Shown: positions 60,688-64,000 of the stretch, piece by piece
Position numbering within the stretch: position 1 is the first letter of the stretch
Layout: every line of letters begins with the position of its first letter
From: Enorma sp964624825
Lineage (GTDB): Bacteria; Actinomycetota; Coriobacteriia; Coriobacteriales; Coriobacteriaceae
NCBI GenBank assembly: GCA_964624825.1
Contig: CAZUYD010000004.1
Coordinates: forward strand, 40,038 to 104,037
Length of the DNA stretch: 64,000 nucleotides
Reading direction: 5' to 3'
Notes under the pieces: generated by a model
Seen by the model: only the letters and a program-made list of their open reading frames with translations
Database searches by the model: none
What the model was told of the DNA's origin: nothing
Program-made: the position numbers and the translations under genes

Positions 60688-60789
60688 GCCAAAGTCTGGC
60701 ACCAGGCGATATGAATCGAAGCCTACGACCCTTGCGCTCGAGATTCCCAGCAAGCCGAAACCTGACGTCAGGCGATATGAACCGAAGCC
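60688..60789. repeat. Paired direct repeat, 36 bp with 30-bp insert
   Basis: Copies at 60688-60723 and 60754-60789 (period 66) share CAGGCGATATGAA and CGAAGCC. They agree at 29 of 36 positions and all seven differences are transitions; both borders are sharp. Each copy holds a short palindrome (CTGGCACCAG or CTGACGTCAG) in which one pair changed on both sides. Confidence 0.85.
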
Positions 60790-60908
60790 GAAGCGAGAAA
60801 CTAGAGCAAGGCGGCAGCCCAGCGCCCGCCCCGACAGCAACACCGAGCCGCCTTACGCGAGCGCCGAACCCGGCAAAGTCGCATGCCCGCGCGGCGTCCT
60901 TTGTGCAG

Positions 60909-62768
60909 CTACTCCACCGTCACGCTTTTCGCCAGGTTACGCGGCTGGTCAACGTCGCACCCGCGCAGAAGCGCCACCTCGCGCGCAAGTAATTGCAGCG
61001 GCACCGTCGCCGTGATGGGCGAGAACGCGTCACGCACCGGCGGAATATAAATCACGTGGTCGGCGATCTTCGTGATGTCCTCGTCGCCTTCGGTTGCGAT
61101 GGCGATGATCTTTGCGCCGCGTGCCTCGCACTCTTTGAGGTTCGACGCGACCTTGTCGTACACCGGGCTCTTGGTAGTCACGGCGATAACGGGGAAGCCG
61201 GGGTCGATCAGCGCGATGGGACCGTGCTTCATCTCACCCGCCGCGTATGCCTCGGCATGCAGGTAGCTGATCTCCTTGAGCTTGAGCGCGCCTTCATAGC
61301 TAATGGCAGCACCCATGCCGCGCCCCACAAAGAGCGCCGACTGCGCCTCGAAGCACGCTGCGGCCGCAGCGCGAATCGCCTCGCCTTGGGTGTCGAAGAT
61401 CCACTGAATCTGCTCGGCGGTATCGCCCAGCTCGCGGAAGAGCAGCTTGATCTGACCAGTGGTGAGCTTGCCCTTCACCTGCGCCAACAGCAGCGCGAGC
61501 AAGGTGAGCGAGACCACCTGGCCAATGAAGCTCTTGGTCGAGGCGACAGCAATCTCCTTGTTCGCCTTGGTATAGATCACGCCATCGCTCTCGCGCGCCA
61601 CGGGGCTGCCCACCACATTCGTGACGCCGAAGACCTTCGCCCCCTTGATGCGCGCATCGCGAATCGCCGCGAGCGTGTCGGCCGTTTCTCCCGATTGAGA
61701 CACCGCCACAACGAGCGTCGTCGGCGTGATGATGGGGTTGCGGTAGCGGAACTCGCTCGCCGCCTCGACCTCGCAGGGAATGCGCGCCCACGCCTCGATG
61801 AGATTCTTGGCGATGAGTCCCGCATGATAGCTGGTGCCGCACGCGATGATATACACACGGTCAACCAGATCGAGCTCTTCCATGGTGAGCCCGAGCTCGT
61901 CGATATCGAGCTCGCCCGATGCGCCCATGCGCCCGACCAGCGTGTCGCGCACCACCCGGGGCTGCTCGCAGATCTCCTTCAGCATGAAATCGGGGTAGCC
62001 GCCCTTCTCGGCGGTATCGATGTCCCAGTCGATGTGCGTGACCGTAGGCTCAATCGACGTGCCCGCGGCGTCGGTGTAGGTGATGCCCTCGGGCGCGAGG
62101 CGGGCGAACTGGCCGTCTTCGAGCACCACGACGTCGCGCGTGGCGTCGATGAGCGCGATAACGTCCGAGGCCACATAGCTTCCGTGCGCGCCGCGACCGA
62201 TCACGATGGGGCTATCCTTGCGGGCGACCACGATCACGCCCGGTTCGTCTGCGCTTATCGCCGCGATGCCGTACGCGCCCACCACGCGCATGCTGGCCTC
62301 GCGCACCGCGGTGAGCAGATCGCACCGCTCGCCCGCCTCTTGATGCTGTTGCATCGCGTCTTCGACGAGATGGGCGAACGCCTCGGTGTCGGTATCGCTT
62401 TTGAACTGACGGCCGCGCGCCTCGAGCTCTTCGCGCAGTTCGACGAAGTTCTCGATGATGCCGTTGTGCACGATGGCGATGCGCCCGTCGCAGCTGGTGT
62501 GCGGATGCGCGTTCGCAACGCTCGGACGGCCGTGCGTCGCCCACCGCGTATGACCGATACCGCAGGTCGAGGCGTGATTGAGCTGCGCGAGCTCAGACTC
62601 GAGACCGGAGACCTTACCCACGCGGCGAAACACGTCGATCGCTGCCGCATCGAGGTTCTCGAGCGCCACGCCTGCGGAATCGTACCCGCGGTATTCCAAG
62701 CGCTTGAGCCCGGTGATGAGGAGATCTTTCGCCTGCTCCCGGCCGGTATAGCCAACGATTCCGCACAT
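60909..62768 (-). CDS. glmS: Glucosamine-fructose-6-phosphate aminotransferase GlmS
   Basis: A 619-residue enzyme making glucosamine 6-phosphate for peptidoglycan. Cys 2 (CGIVGYTGREQAKD) is the glutaminase nucleophile, exposed after Met removal; the N-terminal amidotransferase half has GIGHTRWATHGRPS and HNGIIENF; the C-terminal half has two SIS domains (SQSGETADTLAAIRD, then GRGMGAAISYEGALKLKE) and ends AKSVTVE. AAAGGAG lies 7 bases before ATG 62768. The upstream 250 bases show strong GC-rich inverted repeats but not a glmS ribozyme that I can recognise. Confidence 0.97.
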   Translation of the reverse strand: MCGIVGYTGREQAKDLLITGLKRLEYRGYDSAGVALENLDAAAIDVFRRVGKVSGLESELAQLNHASTCGIGHTRWATHGRPSVANAHPHTSCDGRIAIVHNGIIENFVELREELEARGRQFKSDTDTEAFAHLVEDAMQQHQEAGERCDLLTAVREASMRVVGAYGIAAISADEPGVIVVARKDSPIVIGRGAHGSYVASDVIALIDATRDVVVLEDGQFARLAPEGITYTDAAGTSIEPTVTHIDWDIDTAEKGGYPDFMLKEICEQPRVVRDTLVGRMGASGELDIDELGLTMEELDLVDRVYIIACGTSYHAGLIAKNLIEAWARIPCEVEAASEFRYRNPIITPTTLVVAVSQSGETADTLAAIRDARIKGAKVFGVTNVVGSPVARESDGVIYTKANKEIAVASTKSFIGQVVSLTLLALLLAQVKGKLTTGQIKLLFRELGDTAEQIQWIFDTQGEAIRAAAAACFEAQSALFVGRGMGAAISYEGALKLKEISYLHAEAYAAGEMKHGPIALIDPGFPVIAVTTKSPVYDKVASNLKECEARGAKIIAIATEGDEDITKIADHVIYIPPVRDAFSPITATVPLQLLAREVALLRGCDVDQPRNLAKSVTVE

Positions 62769-62859
62769 GGGCATGCTCCTTTTACTCGGTGCGGGCTGGC
62801 TGCACACACGGTGGCTGCGCGCGCACGGCGGACGCGTCGCGGCGGACGCGTGCGTGTGG

Positions 62860-62898
62860 CACATGCGTACGACACGCGGTGCGCGCAGCACGCATGTG
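62860..62898 (-). other. GC-rich inverted repeat upstream of glmS
   Basis: CACATGCGT at 62860-62868 and its complement ACGCATGTG at 62890-62898 flank a GC-rich loop that can itself pair. It sits about 90-130 bases upstream of the glmS ATG and could be a leader structure or operator. Confidence 0.45.
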
Positions 62899-63026
62899 GG
62901 CAACCAGCCCGCATTGTGGACAGCCGACCCGCATGGGCGGACGCCAAACCATAGCGGCCATTGTATCAGCGGCTTTCCCGGCTCGATGAGGCATCTGGTA
63001 TCTTTAAAGCAATACCAGATATTCTC

Positions 63027-64000
63027 CTAATTTGAGTCGGGGCATGTTTTCTGAGCAGGTGGCGCTGGTACGCGCCGTACAGCTTGCCGAAGCGCTGTTC
63101 GGCACAAAGGTGGTGAACCTTGCATGTGCTCGGAATTGCACGGCTTCCCGGCTTCGAGCCGTGATGCCTCAGCGCGCTCTGCGCCAGGCTCCGCTTTGCC
63201 AAAACCTTCCCACAACACGGAAACCACGCCACAAATGAGCCCGCCGATAGGCCAGGTCAGCCAAAAGATCGAGGCGGTCGTGCCTTCAGGCGAGAACGAG
63301 TCGGGATCGGGGGAGCTCATCACGGGCACGAAGAGCATCATGAGCCCGACGATGGTCGCCCAATCATGATGGCGCCGCAGATGGATCCCAGCTTCTTGTT
63401 GCGCTGCTTCCGCACAAGCAAGGCATCGCGCAACTCCTCGTCAATATCCGCGTTCGCGATGTCCTCGATCTCGATATCCTCACTCACGTTGCGGTTATAC
63501 TCGCCCACGTTCGTGCGCCCGAGCAGCATGCCGTAGCGCACGATGAGCCACACGCCAGCCGATACAAACAGCAGCAGCAAGCAAAGCCCCAGGCTCTCGG
63601 TCTCAGCGTTCTCGTCAAACACCATGAAACACGCCGCGCCCGCGAAGATGCAGGCAAGCCCGGCGATGAGGGCTCGCGCCATAGCCGCACGCGCGGCGGC
63701 CTTGTCGGCCTCGGTGTAGAAATCCGCAATATACGGGTGCGCCTTCTGAAAAGCGTTGTACTCCATACCTGCAGGGATAAGCAGCGAGCAGCCGATGAGA
63801 ACGCCGGCCAATATGATAAAGATGAAGAACAGGCCGTCCTCGAGGCCAGCAACGGTCTCGTGTTCGAATAGGAATGCAATGGCGATGATGGCCGAGATTC
63901 CTGTTGGCACCATACCCACGCAGGTCATCAGTCGCGATCATCATGGGCGATGATGGCCGAGATTCCTGTTGGCACCATACGCGCCATCTTGCGCTGCATG
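63027..64000 (-). pseudogene. Broken membrane-protein gene (likely C-terminal part of a regulator), disrupted by a 65-bp duplication-insertion
   Basis: Reading in from the right edge, QRKMARMVPTGISAIIA runs into a stop after the first copy of a 35-base repeat. The second copy resumes as MVPTGISAIIAIAFLFEHE and continues through helices (LFFIFIILAGVLIGCSLL) to about 63365, where a further one-base frame change leads to MMLFVPVMSSPDPDSF and LTWPIGGLICGVVSVLWEG. Removing exactly 65 bases restores the first junction. The protein resembles the membrane half of a regulator but the N-terminus is outside the window. Two independent breaks make it non-functional. Confidence 0.75.
63881..63980. repeat. 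Paired direct repeat, identical 35 bp with 30-bp insert, inside a coding sequence
   Basis: Copies at 63881-63915 and 63946-63980 are identical over 35 bases (GGCGATGATGGCCGAGATTC at the left end, GGCACCATAC at the right) and 65 bases apart. The insert 63916-63945 is exactly 30 bases and unrelated. Both borders are sharp. Identity shows it is the youngest of the seven pairs. Confidence 0.92.

Larger units (their letters stand above)
60361..60908. other. Intergenic region between yeiH and glmS, with two repeat pairs
   Basis: 548 bases without a supported gene. The left ~90 bases are AT-rich (AAATAAATATATCGG) and probably hold the yeiH promoter. The remainder contains two consecutive paired duplications (60572-60673 and 60688-60789), the densest cluster in the window. 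Confidence 0.55.

Noticed and set aside
16686..60789. The 36/30 repeat pairs as ordinary CRISPR arrays
   Set aside because: Each locus has a different repeated sequence, only two copies, and no leader or cas genes nearby. Only the dimensions resemble an array.
60993..62954. A 653-residue plus-strand frame opposite glmS
   Set aside because: Shadow of GlmS created by GC-rich codon structure.
62769..63026. A glmS ribozyme upstream of glmS
   Set aside because: Strong hairpins exist, but I could not recognise the conserved ribozyme core; a covariance-model search would settle it.

Overview
The window looks like a chromosomal segment of a high-GC, gut-type actinobacterium of the class Coriobacteriia, most likely Collinsella or a close relative. 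This is inference from content: a PknB/PP2C/FHA/SEDS-PBP cell-wall signalling cluster of actinobacterial type combined with four phosphotransferase (PTS) or PTS-like loci, LuxS, and anaerobe-style sugar and sugar-alcohol pathways. No rRNA, ribosomal protein or other formal taxonomic marker is present.

Layout. (1) 1-6101, minus strand: a sugar locus with a class II aldolase, an ascorbate-type PTS (EIIA, EIIB, EIIC), a small TPR-like protein, a P-loop kinase, a PfkB kinase and a GntR/UTRA regulator. (2) 6569-16505, plus strand: a Ser/Thr kinase, two FHA proteins, a PP2C phosphatase, a fused FtsW/RodA-PBP protein and a PASTA kinase PknB, closed by a strong terminator. (3) 16.5-28.3 kb: an accessory stretch with a GNAT acetyltransferase, a DUF4177 protein, TetR plus a heavy-metal P-type ATPase, a membrane XRE regulator, an ABC-2 exporter with its two-component system (bacteriocin or antibiotic immunity type), and a decayed second two-component system. 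(4) 28.5-36.3 kb: a mannose-family PTS with an embedded metallo-beta-lactamase-fold hydrolase, an RpiR regulator, an IlvD/Edd dehydratase and a KDPG aldolase, which together outline an Entner-Doudoroff-like sugar-acid route. (5) 36.6-38.6 kb: a small zinc-ribbon lipoprotein, a frameshifted zinc-ribbon membrane protein and tRNA-Arg(CCT). (6) 38.9-46.6 kb, minus strand: RhaD-like aldolase, galactitol-type PTS, a zinc alcohol dehydrogenase and DhaKLM, with a DeoR regulator; probably a sugar-alcohol pathway that releases free dihydroxyacetone. (7) 46.9-64 kb: TetR, LuxS, ClpB, two tandem esterases, a heterodimeric ABC exporter, a YeiH-type permease, GlmS and a broken membrane-protein gene.

The main unexplained signal is geometric. 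At seven places, mostly gene 3' ends or intergenic spaces, a 35-36 bp stretch of local sequence occurs twice in direct orientation around an unrelated insert of 30 bp (31 bp once), giving a 65-66 bp period. The repeated sequence is different at each locus, so this is not a repeat family; only the dimensions are conserved. By my hand alignment 36 of 37 differences between paired copies are transitions. The pair at the right edge is identical and interrupts a gene whose reading frame is restored by removing exactly 65 bp. Duplication of about 36 bp plus insertion of about 30 bp is what CRISPR Cas1-Cas2 spacer integration would leave at a non-CRISPR site, but no cas gene or CRISPR array is in the window, so the cause remains a hypothesis.
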